Translations under genes and position numbers: made by a program
From: Alteromonas sp. IB21
GTDB lineage: Bacteria; Pseudomonadota; Gammaproteobacteria; Enterobacterales; Alteromonadaceae
Length of the DNA stretch: 64,000 bases
NCBI RefSeq assembly: GCF_016405965.1
Contig: NZ_JAEFCD010000004.1
Location: 62,001-126,000 of the forward strand
Direction: 5' to 3'
The notes under the pieces: model-generated
Databases searched by the model: none
Told to the model about the DNA's origin: nothing
Seen by the model: the letters and a program-made list of their open reading frames with translations, nothing else
Shown here: positions 29,221 through 37,783 of the stretch, one piece after another
How the letters are laid out: each line of letters opens with the position of its first letter
How positions within the stretch are numbered: position 1 is the stretch's first letter

Positions 29221-30200
29221 CAGATTTTTCTTTCTCTGGGCTTAGCCCAGATACCATATTAGATGCCCTGGAAAGCCAGGGCATTTTTCTTCAAAGCGGC
29301 TTGTTAGCGCTTAACAGTTATGAAAACCGGGTTTACCAATTTCTTGCCGAAGATGGCAAGCGTTACGTTGCCAAGTTCTATCGCCCAGGCCGCTGGAGCG
29401 ACACTCAAATCAGCGAAGAGCATGAGTTTGCTCAAGAACTTATAGAGAATGAAATTCCCTTGGCCGCGCCTATTGCCATAAACGGCAGTACGTTGCACCA
29501 TCACAAAGTAGGTGAGACCGACTACCGCTTTGCGCTGTTTCCCTCTGTTGGCGGCAGACAATTTGAAAATGATAACCTAGACCAACTCGAGTGGATGGGC
29601 CGCTTTATAGGTCGCATTCATCGTGTCGCTCATTCCAAAGCATTTACTTCTCGCCCTTCCATTGATGTTGAAAGCTATCTCAACGAGCCAAAACAAGTGC
29701 TCGAGCAAAGTACGTTGCTACCTGATCATTTAAAAACCGCATTTTTTGCCATATTAAATCCCGTCATTTCTGCCACCAAAGAAGCGTATAAGCCCACCTC
29801 TTCTATTCGTTTGCATGGCGATTGTCATCCTGGGAATATTTTATGGCGAGACGGCCCGACATTTGTTGATCTTGACGACTGCCGCATGGGGCCTGCTATT
29901 CAAGATTTGTGGATGATGCTGAGTGGAGATCGTCAGCAGCAGCTTTTACAGTTAGATACGCTGGTAGAAGCCTACGAAGAGTTTCATTCTTTCGACACCA
30001 CACAGCTTGTGCTTATCGAACCCCTTCGCGCTATGCGTATGGTGCATTATATGGCGTGGCTGTCTAGACGCTGGAAAGATCCTGCCTTTCCTCGCGCATT
30101 TCCTTGGTTTGCAGAAGACAAATACTGGGAAGGTCAAATTCTCGCCCTAAAAGAACAAATGTCAGCTCTTCAAGAGCCAGCGTTGAAGCTTGGCTATTAA
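29217..30200 (+). CDS. srkA: Stress response kinase A (SrkA/RdoA family)
   Basis: A 327-aa choline-kinase-like Ser/Thr kinase. It starts MTDFSFSGLSPDTILDALE. Motifs: LNSYENRVYQFLAEDG and VAKFYRPGRWS (ATP-binding part), catalytic HGDCHPGNILWRDG, and metal-binding FVDLDDCRMGPAIQDLWMML. In Escherichia coli this kinase is next to dsbA and acts in stress survival. Here it overlaps ccoG (ATGA), and dsbA lies 2.9 kb downstream with the btuB gene in between. Confidence 0.93.
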   Translation: MTDFSFSGLSPDTILDALESQGIFLQSGLLALNSYENRVYQFLAEDGKRYVAKFYRPGRWSDTQISEEHEFAQELIENEIPLAAPIAINGSTLHHHKVGETDYRFALFPSVGGRQFENDNLDQLEWMGRFIGRIHRVAHSKAFTSRPSIDVESYLNEPKQVLEQSTLLPDHLKTAFFAILNPVISATKEAYKPTSSIRLHGDCHPGNILWRDGPTFVDLDDCRMGPAIQDLWMMLSGDRQQQLLQLDTLVEAYEEFHSFDTTQLVLIEPLRAMRMVHYMAWLSRRWKDPAFPRAFPWFAEDKYWEGQILALKEQMSALQEPALKLGY

Positions 30201-30298
30201 ATGGGCCAGGTGCGGCATTTTGTTTCACCTGCATCATTATTTTCTGATGCTGACCACAGGTTAGTTCGACACGGTTACCATTTTAACGCTCAGTTACG

Positions 30299-30334
30299 CC
30301 TTGTTATTGCAATTCACTACAAGTAATAACAAGG
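30299..30334 (+). terminator. Inverted repeat after srkA
   Basis: CCTTGTTATT and AATAACAAGG form a 10-bp stem with a 16-base loop, 100 bases after srkA and upstream of the riboswitch. It is a possible terminator but has no strong T tract. Confidence 0.4.
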
Positions 30335-30379
30335 TGAAAGGCGTGATAAATCATATTCGCTATCGCATTGCACTTTCTC

Positions 30380-30385
30380 TATAAT
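30380..30385 (+). promoter_or_regulatory. Candidate -10 element for the btuB riboswitch transcript
   Basis: TATAAT lies 7-12 bases before the first conserved riboswitch base, a spacing that places the start of transcription at the aptamer's 5' end. No good -35 is seen. Confidence 0.5.
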
Positions 30386-30391
30386 CAGCAT

Positions 30392-30640
30392 CGCTTAGGT
30401 GCCCTTCTCCCTCAGATTAACGACGGCGACAAGGGTTAAACGGGAAATCAGTGGAAAACTGATGCTGCCCCCGCAACGGTAAACTCAACGCTATGTCGTT
30501 TTCTTTTCATACGCCACTGTCTTTTATAAGTGAGCACGCTTTTGCGCTAGCAAACACTATTAGATGGGAAGGCAAAAGAGCTATCACTTTAAATGTGATG
30601 GTGAGTAAGCCCGGATACCGGCCTGTGCCTCACGGTGTCG
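30392..30640 (+). ncRNA. Cobalamin riboswitch
   Basis: Conserved adenosylcobalamin aptamer elements in order: an AGGTGCCC start, AAACGGGAAATCAGTGG, AACTGATGCTGCCCCCGCAA followed by CGGTAA, a variable internal region (about 30490-30600), and GTGAGTAAGCCCGGATACCG then GCC near 30601-30623. It lies 94 bases upstream of the btuB start, where it would reduce receptor expression when cobalamin is abundant. No clear terminator hairpin with a T run follows, so control is probably at translation, inferred. Confidence 0.93.
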
Positions 30641-30733
30641 TTTGCTTTTTGTAGTTAATAAACCAGTAAACAGAACACTTCCCTTAAACATGCGCTCGGG
30701 CGGAGTGCATCAAAGATAATTTAAAAAAAAACC

Positions 30734-32656
30734 ATGCGTACATATTTTAATAAAGCAGCGCTAAGTGCTGCGGTTCTCTCGTGCTTAAGCACACCCGCTT
30801 ACTCTCAAACTCTCAACCAAGATATTGAAACGCTAACCGTAACCGGAACGCGTTTGCCTATATCGTTAACGAAACTTCCCGGCTCTGTTTCAGTACTCAC
30901 CGAAAGCGACATAGAAGCTTCGGGGGCACTGCAGCTGACCGATCTTATTCGCGGTTTGCCGGGCGTTAGCCTAGCGCAGTCAGGTAGCCCAGGCGGCTTA
31001 GCTGAAGTTCGCGTTCGCGGAAGCGAAACCAACCATTTACTTATATTAATTGATGGCGTTGTATCTAACGATATAGGCCAAGGCAGCCTGGTTGACTTGG
31101 CCCACTTAACCAGCGCCAATGTGGTGCGTATTGAACTGCTTCGCGGCCCTCAAAGCGCCCGCTGGGGAAGTGGCGCTATTGGTGGCGTGCTGAGCATCAC
31201 AACAAAGTCAGGCCAATTTGCGGCCAATACGTCACACGTTGATTTCTCTGCGGCGGCAGGGACACAAGGCACGCTACAAGGCAGTATGAATGCCCGCTCT
31301 CAAAGTGATAATGTGGGTGTGTCTGCCTATGCCAGCTACATCCGTACCGATGGCGATAATGTTTCGCGCGTAGGCAATGAAGATGACGGTTACGATAACA
31401 TGACCGCAGGTCTTAACCTTGACTACGCTGTATCTACTGAGCATACGCTAATTGCTAATTTGCGTACCGTGCACTACGAAAACGACTACGACGGCACTGA
31501 CTTTGCTGTTACCGGCTTACCAACTGACACCGATAATGTGACCGACGGCGCACAACTTAGCGCTAAATTACGCTGGGAGTTTGCCCCAAACAATACGCAA
31601 TATCGTTCTGCATTAAGTGCACACTACCGAAAAGACGAGAACGACAATACCGAATCAGGCGTTGACGCCGGCGGTACAACCGGGGAGCGTATTGAGTTAA
31701 ATTGGACAAGCTTTTACACCATTAAAAATTGGGATTTTGCTGGCGGCGTTGAATACCTACAGCGACTGTTCGACCAGCGCGGTCCCGTCAATTTTGGCGA
31801 TCCTAATCAAAAGCAGCACGACAATACGTACAGCGTTTTTGCAGAATCTAACGGTCAATTAACCGAGTCTATAACGGCTACGTTAAGCGCCCGTTATGAC
31901 AATAACAGTGAGTTTGATAATGCGGTTAGCTATCGCGGCGGGTTAAGCTGGCAATTAAATAACCACTACACGCTGTTTACCAGCTATGGAAGCGCCGTTA
32001 AAACGCCTACTTTTACAGAGCGCTTTGGCTTTTTCCCAGCCAGTTTCGTTGGCAACCCCAACCTCGAGCCTGAAACTAGTGAAGAGTGGGAAGTAGGTGT
32101 TAAAGCTAATTGGAAAAAGGTTACGGGTCAGATTAGCGCCTATACTGCCGACTTAGAGGATGAGATAAACGGTTTCGTTTTCCTTCCAGACGCTGGCGCA
32201 TTCAGCGCTGACAACATTGACGGCGAAAGCACTCGTGAAGGGGTAGACGTCGAGCTTAACTGGAACAGTGGCTACGGTAACATTACTGCCGCTTACAGCT
32301 ATTTAGACGCAGAGCAAACAGATAATGGCGTTACCACCACAGAACTTCGCCGTGCGCGTCATCAAGGCTCACTCACCTATACCACAGACTTTGGAACAGA
32401 TACATTCAGCTTGTACACGAAGCTGGCTTATACGGGTAGCCACTATGATACCTTCTTCCCGCCGTTCCCTGAGCCATTGCAGACACTAGCGCTGTCGGCC
32501 TACACGCTGGCAACGGTCAACCTTAGTTATCAGATTGATGCTAAATGGCAGGTTTCACTAAAGGTCGATAATGCCTTTGATACCGACTATGAAGATATTG
32601 TGGGCTACGCCGGTCAAGAGCGCCGGGCGCTCCTGTCAGTTAACTACAGCATGTAG
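30734..32656 (+). CDS. btuB: TonB-dependent vitamin B12 receptor BtuB
   Basis: A 640-aa outer-membrane receptor. Signal peptide residues 1-24 (ending PAYS), TonB box ETLTVTGTR, plug domain with LTDLIRGLPGV, RVRGSETNHLLILIDG and IELLRGPQSARWGSGAIGG, then a 22-strand-type barrel ending GYAGQERRALLSVNYSM. The final residue is Met rather than the usual Phe. Length is close to Escherichia coli BtuB. The cobalamin riboswitch just upstream supports the substrate assignment. The ribosome site is weak, as expected for riboswitch-controlled initiation. A terminator follows. Confidence 0.94.
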   Translation: MRTYFNKAALSAAVLSCLSTPAYSQTLNQDIETLTVTGTRLPISLTKLPGSVSVLTESDIEASGALQLTDLIRGLPGVSLAQSGSPGGLAEVRVRGSETNHLLILIDGVVSNDIGQGSLVDLAHLTSANVVRIELLRGPQSARWGSGAIGGVLSITTKSGQFAANTSHVDFSAAAGTQGTLQGSMNARSQSDNVGVSAYASYIRTDGDNVSRVGNEDDGYDNMTAGLNLDYAVSTEHTLIANLRTVHYENDYDGTDFAVTGLPTDTDNVTDGAQLSAKLRWEFAPNNTQYRSALSAHYRKDENDNTESGVDAGGTTGERIELNWTSFYTIKNWDFAGGVEYLQRLFDQRGPVNFGDPNQKQHDNTYSVFAESNGQLTESITATLSARYDNNSEFDNAVSYRGGLSWQLNNHYTLFTSYGSAVKTPTFTERFGFFPASFVGNPNLEPETSEEWEVGVKANWKKVTGQISAYTADLEDEINGFVFLPDAGAFSADNIDGESTREGVDVELNWNSGYGNITAAYSYLDAEQTDNGVTTTELRRARHQGSLTYTTDFGTDTFSLYTKLAYTGSHYDTFFPPFPEPLQTLALSAYTLATVNLSYQIDAKWQVSLKVDNAFDTDYEDIVGYAGQERRALLSVNYSM

Positions 32657-32680
32657 GAAACTCCACTTTTCCACAATTAC

Positions 32681-32716
32681 AAAGGCTATATCCAGCGGTA
32701 TAGCCTTTTATTTTTT
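32681..32716 (+). terminator. Rho-independent terminator after btuB
   Basis: AAAGGCTATA and TATAGCCTTT form a 10-bp stem with an 8-base loop, followed by TATTTTTT, 24 bases after the btuB stop. Confidence 0.9.
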
Positions 32717-32729
32717 GCTAGGCTAGGTT

Positions 32730-32775
32730 GCGATTGAAAACTCATAAGCCCAGCGCGATTGAAAACACGTAAGCC
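32730..32775. repeat. Direct repeat of a 21-base unit
   Basis: GCGATTGAAAACTCATAAGCC is followed after four bases by GCGATTGAAAACACGTAAGCC, two copies with two differences and a 25-base period. It lies between btuB and dsbA, and its function is unknown. The rest of 32776-33090 contains nothing else that I can support. Confidence 0.55.
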
Positions 32776-33090
32776 AAGTGTCATGTTGCCACGTGAGTAC
32801 CCAAAAAACCTTGATACCCGCCTTAATTCATCTTTTGTTCAGTTTGGCACTTTTACACTTACGTCCTGTAAAACCTAACCCACACGTTGAAATCTGCGTT
32901 CGCACCGTACCGGTTATTACAAGAGTTTGTATGAAACGGCAGCCATTCGCGTAGCACGCTGGGCTTTGAATCTCGTTTTTTGGTGAGCTTATCGCGTATA
33001 AGGTTTTGAAGAACAACAGAACCTAGTTAAGCGAACAATGCTGTGATAATCTCATCAACGATAATATTTTTGAACATAGGATCATATTCC

Positions 33091-33723
33091 ATGAAAAAGT
33101 TTGCAGTAATGTTTGTCATGGCAATGCTTTTGCCATTAACGGCCTGTGCACAAGAGCCAGCGTCTAAATGGAAAGAAGGTACGCACTACAAAGTACTTGA
33201 TAAAGAAGCCACAGATAAGCCAGTAATTACTGAGTACTTCTCGTTTTGGTGCCCTCACTGCTTCCAGTTTGAGCCTATCGTTGCGCAAATTAAAGAAAAG
33301 AAAAGCGACGGAACCAAGTTCAACAAAGTGCACGTAAACTTTATGCGTTTTACTGGCCCTGAAGTGCAGGACGATGCAACGAAAGCCATGCTTATTGCCC
33401 GCGCTATGAAGCAAGAAGACGCGATGAACGGTGCTATTTTTAACTACATTCACAAACAGCGCGCGTCAATTACCGGCCTAAAAGACCTTCGTAACATCTT
33501 CGTTGTAAATGGCGTAGACGGTGAAGAGTTTGATAAAATGGCAAAAAGCTTCGGCGTAAACAGCATGCTGCGTAAAAATCAGCAGCAGATTGACGAATAC
33601 CGTGAGCACCTAACGGGTGTGCCAAGCTTCATCATTAACGGTAAATATCAGCCAACGTTCACCGCTGACATGTCTTTTGATGACATTGCTGATTTAATCG
33701 TGTGGCTATCAGAGCAAAAGTAA
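33091..33723 (+). CDS. dsbA: Thiol:disulfide interchange protein DsbA, lipoprotein-like
   Basis: A 210-aa periplasmic thiol oxidase. ATG at 33091 gives MKKFAVMFVMAMLLPLTAC; the LTAC motif is a standard lipobox, so the protein may be lipid-anchored instead of soluble. The active site FWCPHCFQFEP has the CPHC redox pair, and the cis-Pro loop is TGVPSF near residue 180. A helical insert fits the DsbA fold. It introduces disulfides in exported proteins, with DsbB as electron acceptor. It is monocistronic, between btuB and an HD-domain gene. Confidence 0.93.
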   Translation: MKKFAVMFVMAMLLPLTACAQEPASKWKEGTHYKVLDKEATDKPVITEYFSFWCPHCFQFEPIVAQIKEKKSDGTKFNKVHVNFMRFTGPEVQDDATKAMLIARAMKQEDAMNGAIFNYIHKQRASITGLKDLRNIFVVNGVDGEEFDKMAKSFGVNSMLRKNQQQIDEYREHLTGVPSFIINGKYQPTFTADMSFDDIADLIVWLSEQK

Positions 33724-33799
33724 TTACGCCACTCGTATCTACACCAATTAAACACATCATGGGCGCATATGCGCCCATTTTTATGTCTTGGAGAACCCA

Positions 33800-34390
33800 A
33801 TGCACGCAGTAAGTGACTTTGCTGACTTCATATGTGAGCTAGACCATTTAAAAGCCGTTAAAAGGCAAATAACGCTCCCTTGCGATGACTATCGCCAGGA
33901 AAACTCAGCCGAACACAGCTGGCACGTGGCACTAATGGCAAACATGTTAAGCCAGTATGCCGCTAAACCTATTGATGTTGCTCGGGTTATTCGCATGATC
34001 CTTATTCACGATATCGTTGAAATAGACGCTGGCGATATGTTCGCTTTCAGTCACCAAACCGACCACAACGAACAAGCAGAGAAAGAGCTTGCTGCCGCTA
34101 AGCGTATTTTTGGTTTGCTGCCAAATCCACTCGATAGTGACATGCTCGAGTTGTGGCTTGAGTTTGAAGCAGCGGAAACCGCCGATGCTGAGTTTGCTAA
34201 AGCGATGGACCGTGTACTTCCCGTGTTTCAAAATATGAAAGACAATGGCGGTAGCTGGAAGCGGCACGGAATCGCGAGAGAGAAAATTGAAAAGCGTAAT
34301 GCCCATTTAAAATCTTGCGCACCAGCCCTATGGGACTACGTTATGCAGCAGCTAGATATAGCCGTTGAAAAAGGTTGGCTAAGTCAATAA
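33800..34390 (+). CDS. HD domain-containing protein (YfbR/HDDC2-like nucleotidase)
   Basis: A 196-aa HD-superfamily phosphohydrolase. ATG at 33800 with GGAG upstream; a TTG at 33788 is less likely. Metal-binding residues: His in AEHSWHVALM, HD in LIHDIVEIDAGD, and Asp in AKAMDRVLPVFQN. These are typical of the 5'-deoxynucleotidase group. The substrate is inferred as deoxyribonucleoside monophosphates. It is convergent with the nitrate porin gene. Confidence 0.85.
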   Translation: MHAVSDFADFICELDHLKAVKRQITLPCDDYRQENSAEHSWHVALMANMLSQYAAKPIDVARVIRMILIHDIVEIDAGDMFAFSHQTDHNEQAEKELAAAKRIFGLLPNPLDSDMLELWLEFEAAETADAEFAKAMDRVLPVFQNMKDNGGSWKRHGIAREKIEKRNAHLKSCAPALWDYVMQQLDIAVEKGWLSQ

Positions 34391-34460
34391 CGACTCAGCC
34401 AACCCAAGTTTGGTTTAGCTATTACGCTATGCGGTATCTATAAATCGACGCGTCTAGCGA

Positions 34461-35681
34461 TTAAAAGCGCGTACCAATCCACATCCAGAAGCTGTTGGTA
34501 TCCACTTTTATATCGCCCGCATCGTAAGTACCGAACTTAATACCGAAATCGTATTTACCTGCAAATTTCTTGGTATATTGCACGTTAATCTCGCTACCTA
34601 AATCGTCAACGCCATTGCTGCTGTCATCAGCTGTAAAGTCGTGGTAGGCCAATAACCACTTACCACCGGCTAAACCACCAGATAGTGAAAACTTAAGGTC
34701 CTTTAAGCCCTGCGCTGGCGTACCCAAAAACTGATCGGTCCAACCGTTGAATTTGTGCAGGGTAGCGAGGGGCGTTGCGAAGCCGTACAGCCCATCGTCA
34801 GAGCCCAATATTTCGTAATCAACTTTCGCCGTTACGCCAGAAAACGTTGCTGCTAGGTATGCATTTACATAAGACGCATCGAAGTCGGTGGCAGTTTCTC
34901 CCGCGCCCGCTTCGCTTGATTGAGTAGCCAATTCACCACCATAAGCCCAACTAACACTATCGCCTTTCATCTTCCCATCGTAGCTCACACCATAAGTATC
35001 GAGTGCATTGTTTGTATCGTTATCGACTTCTAACAAATAGGCATAGGCGACAAATTTACCAATCTTAGATGTATAGGTTGCGTGAAGAATATGGTCTTTT
35101 GAATCTAAATCGGCTGCTTCTGCAAAAATACGGTTGCGCTTGTACAGATAGCTGTAGAAAAGCGCTAGATTGTCCGTTGCCGCATATTTAGCGCTTACGG
35201 CGTCGAAGGTCTGACGGTCTTGCCTCCAGCCAACGTGACCAACAAATCGATGGTCATCTAGCGTAATAACTTGGCGCCCTACTCTAGCTGTGAAATTATC
35301 CGTTTTATATTGAATAAATGCTTGGTCAACTTCGGTGGTTTCAGGGTCGGCGATCACCGAATATTCACCTACATTAAAGCCCGTAGGCCCGACGGTAAAC
35401 TCATCCTGCCCGAGTACAATTCGGCTGTCCTCAACTTCAGCGGTAAATGAGAACCCATTTACACTGCCCGAGCTAAACCCTAAACGCGTACGCAGGGTCA
35501 GCGCGCTTGCATCTTTTAATGCGTTGTCTTGCTCTACCGACTCATAGCGCAAATTCAGGTCAGCCCATGCCTTTGAGTCGCTCAGAGCGGCGTGGATATC
35601 AGCAGCCATGGCGCTGCTGCCTAATACTGTCATAACAGATGCTGCTAGCATGTTAATGCTTAATTTTTGTAACGTGTTCAT
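34461..35681 (-). CDS. Alginate-export-family outer-membrane porin in nitrate operon
   Basis: A 406-aa barrel protein. Signal peptide residues 1-26 (ending AMAA), then LNLRYESVEQDNALKDAS and TLRTRLGFSSGSVNGFSFTA typical of the alginate_export/OprD-like family, a FTARVGRQVITLDD and RFVGHVGWRQDRQTFD segment, and the C-terminal FWMWIGTRF with a terminal Phe. It is last in the nrtABC transcript, 129 bases past nrtC and behind a GC-rich hairpin. By context it may let nitrate or nitrite cross the outer membrane; that is inference. An AGGGAAT ribosome site is present. Confidence 0.82.
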   Translation of the reverse strand: MNTLQKLSINMLAASVMTVLGSSAMAADIHAALSDSKAWADLNLRYESVEQDNALKDASALTLRTRLGFSSGSVNGFSFTAEVEDSRIVLGQDEFTVGPTGFNVGEYSVIADPETTEVDQAFIQYKTDNFTARVGRQVITLDDHRFVGHVGWRQDRQTFDAVSAKYAATDNLALFYSYLYKRNRIFAEAADLDSKDHILHATYTSKIGKFVAYAYLLEVDNDTNNALDTYGVSYDGKMKGDSVSWAYGGELATQSSEAGAGETATDFDASYVNAYLAATFSGVTAKVDYEILGSDDGLYGFATPLATLHKFNGWTDQFLGTPAQGLKDLKFSLSGGLAGGKWLLAYHDFTADDSSNGVDDLGSEINVQYTKKFAGKYDFGIKFGTYDAGDIKVDTNSFWMWIGTRF

Positions 35682-35771
35682 GTGTATTCCCTATCGGTTC
35701 TCATTTTTTATTAGTCAACACTTACCCAGCCAGCATTAAAATGCCGGTTGAAAAGTGAAATTTTGGATTGT

Positions 35772-35791
35772 GGGCGGTGAAGCTACCGCCC
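35772..35791 (-). other. GC-rich hairpin between nrtC and porin gene
   Basis: GGGCGGT and ACCGCCC form a 7-bp stem with a 6-base loop, 20 bases after the nrtC stop. On the minus strand it lacks a T run, so it may stabilise the upstream mRNA or reduce read-through into the porin gene. Confidence 0.5.
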
Positions 35792-35810
35792 TTCTCAGAT
35801 GCCGATAATG

Positions 35811-36686
35811 CTAGGCAGCATCTGATTTCTTAGCGTCTTTTTTTTCAGATGACACCCCGCTGGGTTTAGATAACGCGTTATTGACGCGTGAAGTAACGGT
35901 TTCAACCTTCTTCTGCTTGTCGTATAGGAAGGTTAATACCTCATGTCGGTAGTGGTTGTAGTGTTTATTGTCTGCAAGTGCCAATCTGTCTCGCGGGCGA
36001 GGTAATTCAATATCTAGAATTTCGCCAATGGTGGCTGCTGGGCCATTGTTCATCATAACAATACGATCAGATAGCAAGACTGCTTCATCCACGTCGTGGG
36101 TAATCATTATGACGGTGTTACCTAAATCAGCATGAATTTCCATTAGCGAGTCTTGAAGGTGAGCACGCGTCAATGCGTCTAGCGCACCGAACGGTTCATC
36201 CATCAATAACACTTTAGGCTCCATAGCCAGCGCACGGGCAATGCCCACTCGCTGTTTCATCCCCCCAGAGATTTCACTGGGCAGTTTGTCGAGGGCGTGG
36301 GTCATGTGCACAAGTTCTAAGTTATGCATGATCCATTCGCGCATTTCACTTTTGCTCTTGCCACGCATGGTCGATTTAACGGCCAGCTCAACGTTCTTAT
36401 AAACCGTAAGCCAAGGCAATAATGAGTGATTTTGAAATACTACGGCACGCTCAGGCCCCGGTTGCTTTACTTCAGCACCGTCTAAAATTACGCCACCAGA
36501 AGTAGCCTGATGCAAACCAGCGATGATATTTAATACCGTCGATTTGCCGCAGCCCGAATGGCCAATCAGCGACACAAATTCACCTTTACTGATTTTTAAA
36601 TTCACATCTTGAAGCGCAGTAAATGGCCCCTTCGGTGTTGGGAAGTCGATACCAACCTGTTCTAACTCTAAGTGTTTAGTGTGCAT
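35811..36686 (-). CDS. nrtC: Nitrate ABC transporter ATP-binding protein
   Basis: A 291-aa ATPase. Walker A GHSGCGKST, Q-loop in VVFQNHSLLPW, signature SGGMKQRVGIARALA and Walker B VLLMDEPFGALD are intact. The family is the nitrate/sulfonate/taurine type. The NrtC-type C-terminal substrate-binding domain of cyanobacteria is absent; the C-terminus is short and Lys/Ser-rich. It is paired with NrtB (16 bases away) and NrtA. A GAGGAG ribosome site precedes the ATG. Confidence 0.92.
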   Translation of the reverse strand: MHTKHLELEQVGIDFPTPKGPFTALQDVNLKISKGEFVSLIGHSGCGKSTVLNIIAGLHQATSGGVILDGAEVKQPGPERAVVFQNHSLLPWLTVYKNVELAVKSTMRGKSKSEMREWIMHNLELVHMTHALDKLPSEISGGMKQRVGIARALAMEPKVLLMDEPFGALDALTRAHLQDSLMEIHADLGNTVIMITHDVDEAVLLSDRIVMMNNGPAATIGEILDIELPRPRDRLALADNKHYNHYRHEVLTFLYDKQKKVETVTSRVNNALSKPSGVSSEKKDAKKSDAA

Positions 36687-36702
36687 AAATTTCTCCTCAA
36701 AC

Positions 36703-37698
36703 TTAGCGTAATACGCTCGACTTATCCCAGCTTACCGCGCGCTGAATCGATAACATTAAACGGTCCAAAACAAACCCAATTGCCCCAATAGTAAGCACTG
36801 CAACCATGATTCTGGCTAAGGACTCTGAACTGCCGTTTTGAAACTCATCCCACACAAACTTTCCTAACCCTGGGTTTTGAGCAAGCATTTCTGCAGCGAT
36901 AAGTACCATCCAGCCAATGCCAAGCGACAATCGAAGCCCAGTAAAAATCATAGGAATGGAAGACGGCAGCACTATCTTTGTTAGGTGTGCAAAAGGGGTA
37001 AGGCGCAACACTTTACTCACGTTGATAAGATCTTTGTCTATATTTGAAACACCTACCGCCGTGTTAATAAGCGTGGGCCACAAGCAGCAAAGTGACACGG
37101 TGAAGGCAGAAGTGATGAAAGACTTTGAAAAGGCTGGGTCCTCGCTGACATAAAGCGCACTGACTACCATAGTAACTAACGGCAACCATGCTAGCGGCGA
37201 AACGGGTTTAAACAATTGAATAAGCGGGTTTATCGCCGTGTATGCCGATTTGCTTAACCCACACACAATACCCACAGGGACCGCCACTACCGATGCGATA
37301 AAAAAGCCAACCATAACGGTGTACAGGCTTGTCCATATTTGATCAAAAAACGTAGGCGCACCGGTAAACTCTCTGATCTTTGGCTGATATGTCGGGTCCT
37401 GTGCCGCACGCGCGGCATTTCTCTCTTCCTGACGCTGGTAAAACGCATCTGCCTTTTCGCGTTGAGCGGTGTGTTCGTCAATCAAGACACCGGCTTGCTC
37501 AAAAACTTGTGCAGGCCCCGGAAATTGCCCTAACGACGTGTCGATACTTTTTGCAACGCCATTCCAAATGGCCAAAAACATCAGCAAGCCGATTACAGGC
37601 AGCAACAACGCAGGCGTGGATTGATATAAACGACTCAACACAGAGTTGGCGTTTGACGACGACGTTGGAAGACGAAGAATGGTTGTCATCTTGCTCAT
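36703..37698 (-). CDS. nrtB: Nitrate ABC transporter permease
   Basis: A 331-aa inner-membrane permease. ATG at 37698 follows AGGAG; a longer start (37725) adds nine residues. Topology: one TM near residue 35-52, a 90-residue hydrophilic loop, then five TMs. The EAA-like motif is in INVSKVLRLTPFAHLTKIVLP, and GIGWMVLIAAEMLAQNPGLG is characteristic of nitrate transporters. It forms the membrane channel with NrtC and receives nitrate from NrtA. Confidence 0.92.
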   Translation of the reverse strand: MSKMTTILRLPTSSSNANSVLSRLYQSTPALLLPVIGLLMFLAIWNGVAKSIDTSLGQFPGPAQVFEQAGVLIDEHTAQREKADAFYQRQEERNAARAAQDPTYQPKIREFTGAPTFFDQIWTSLYTVMVGFFIASVVAVPVGIVCGLSKSAYTAINPLIQLFKPVSPLAWLPLVTMVVSALYVSEDPAFSKSFITSAFTVSLCCLWPTLINTAVGVSNIDKDLINVSKVLRLTPFAHLTKIVLPSSIPMIFTGLRLSLGIGWMVLIAAEMLAQNPGLGKFVWDEFQNGSSESLARIMVAVLTIGAIGFVLDRLMLSIQRAVSWDKSSVLR

Positions 37699-37783
37699 TG
37701 CTTGCTCCTGACACTTAATATGCATTAACGTATTGTGAGTACCCCGCCTTCATCAAAATCGACGGGGCTATTTTACGAGACAC

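Noticed and set aside
32828..33016. 62-codon minus-strand frame upstream of dsbA
   Set aside because: No ribosome site and no recognisable sequence; it lies in a noncoding gap.
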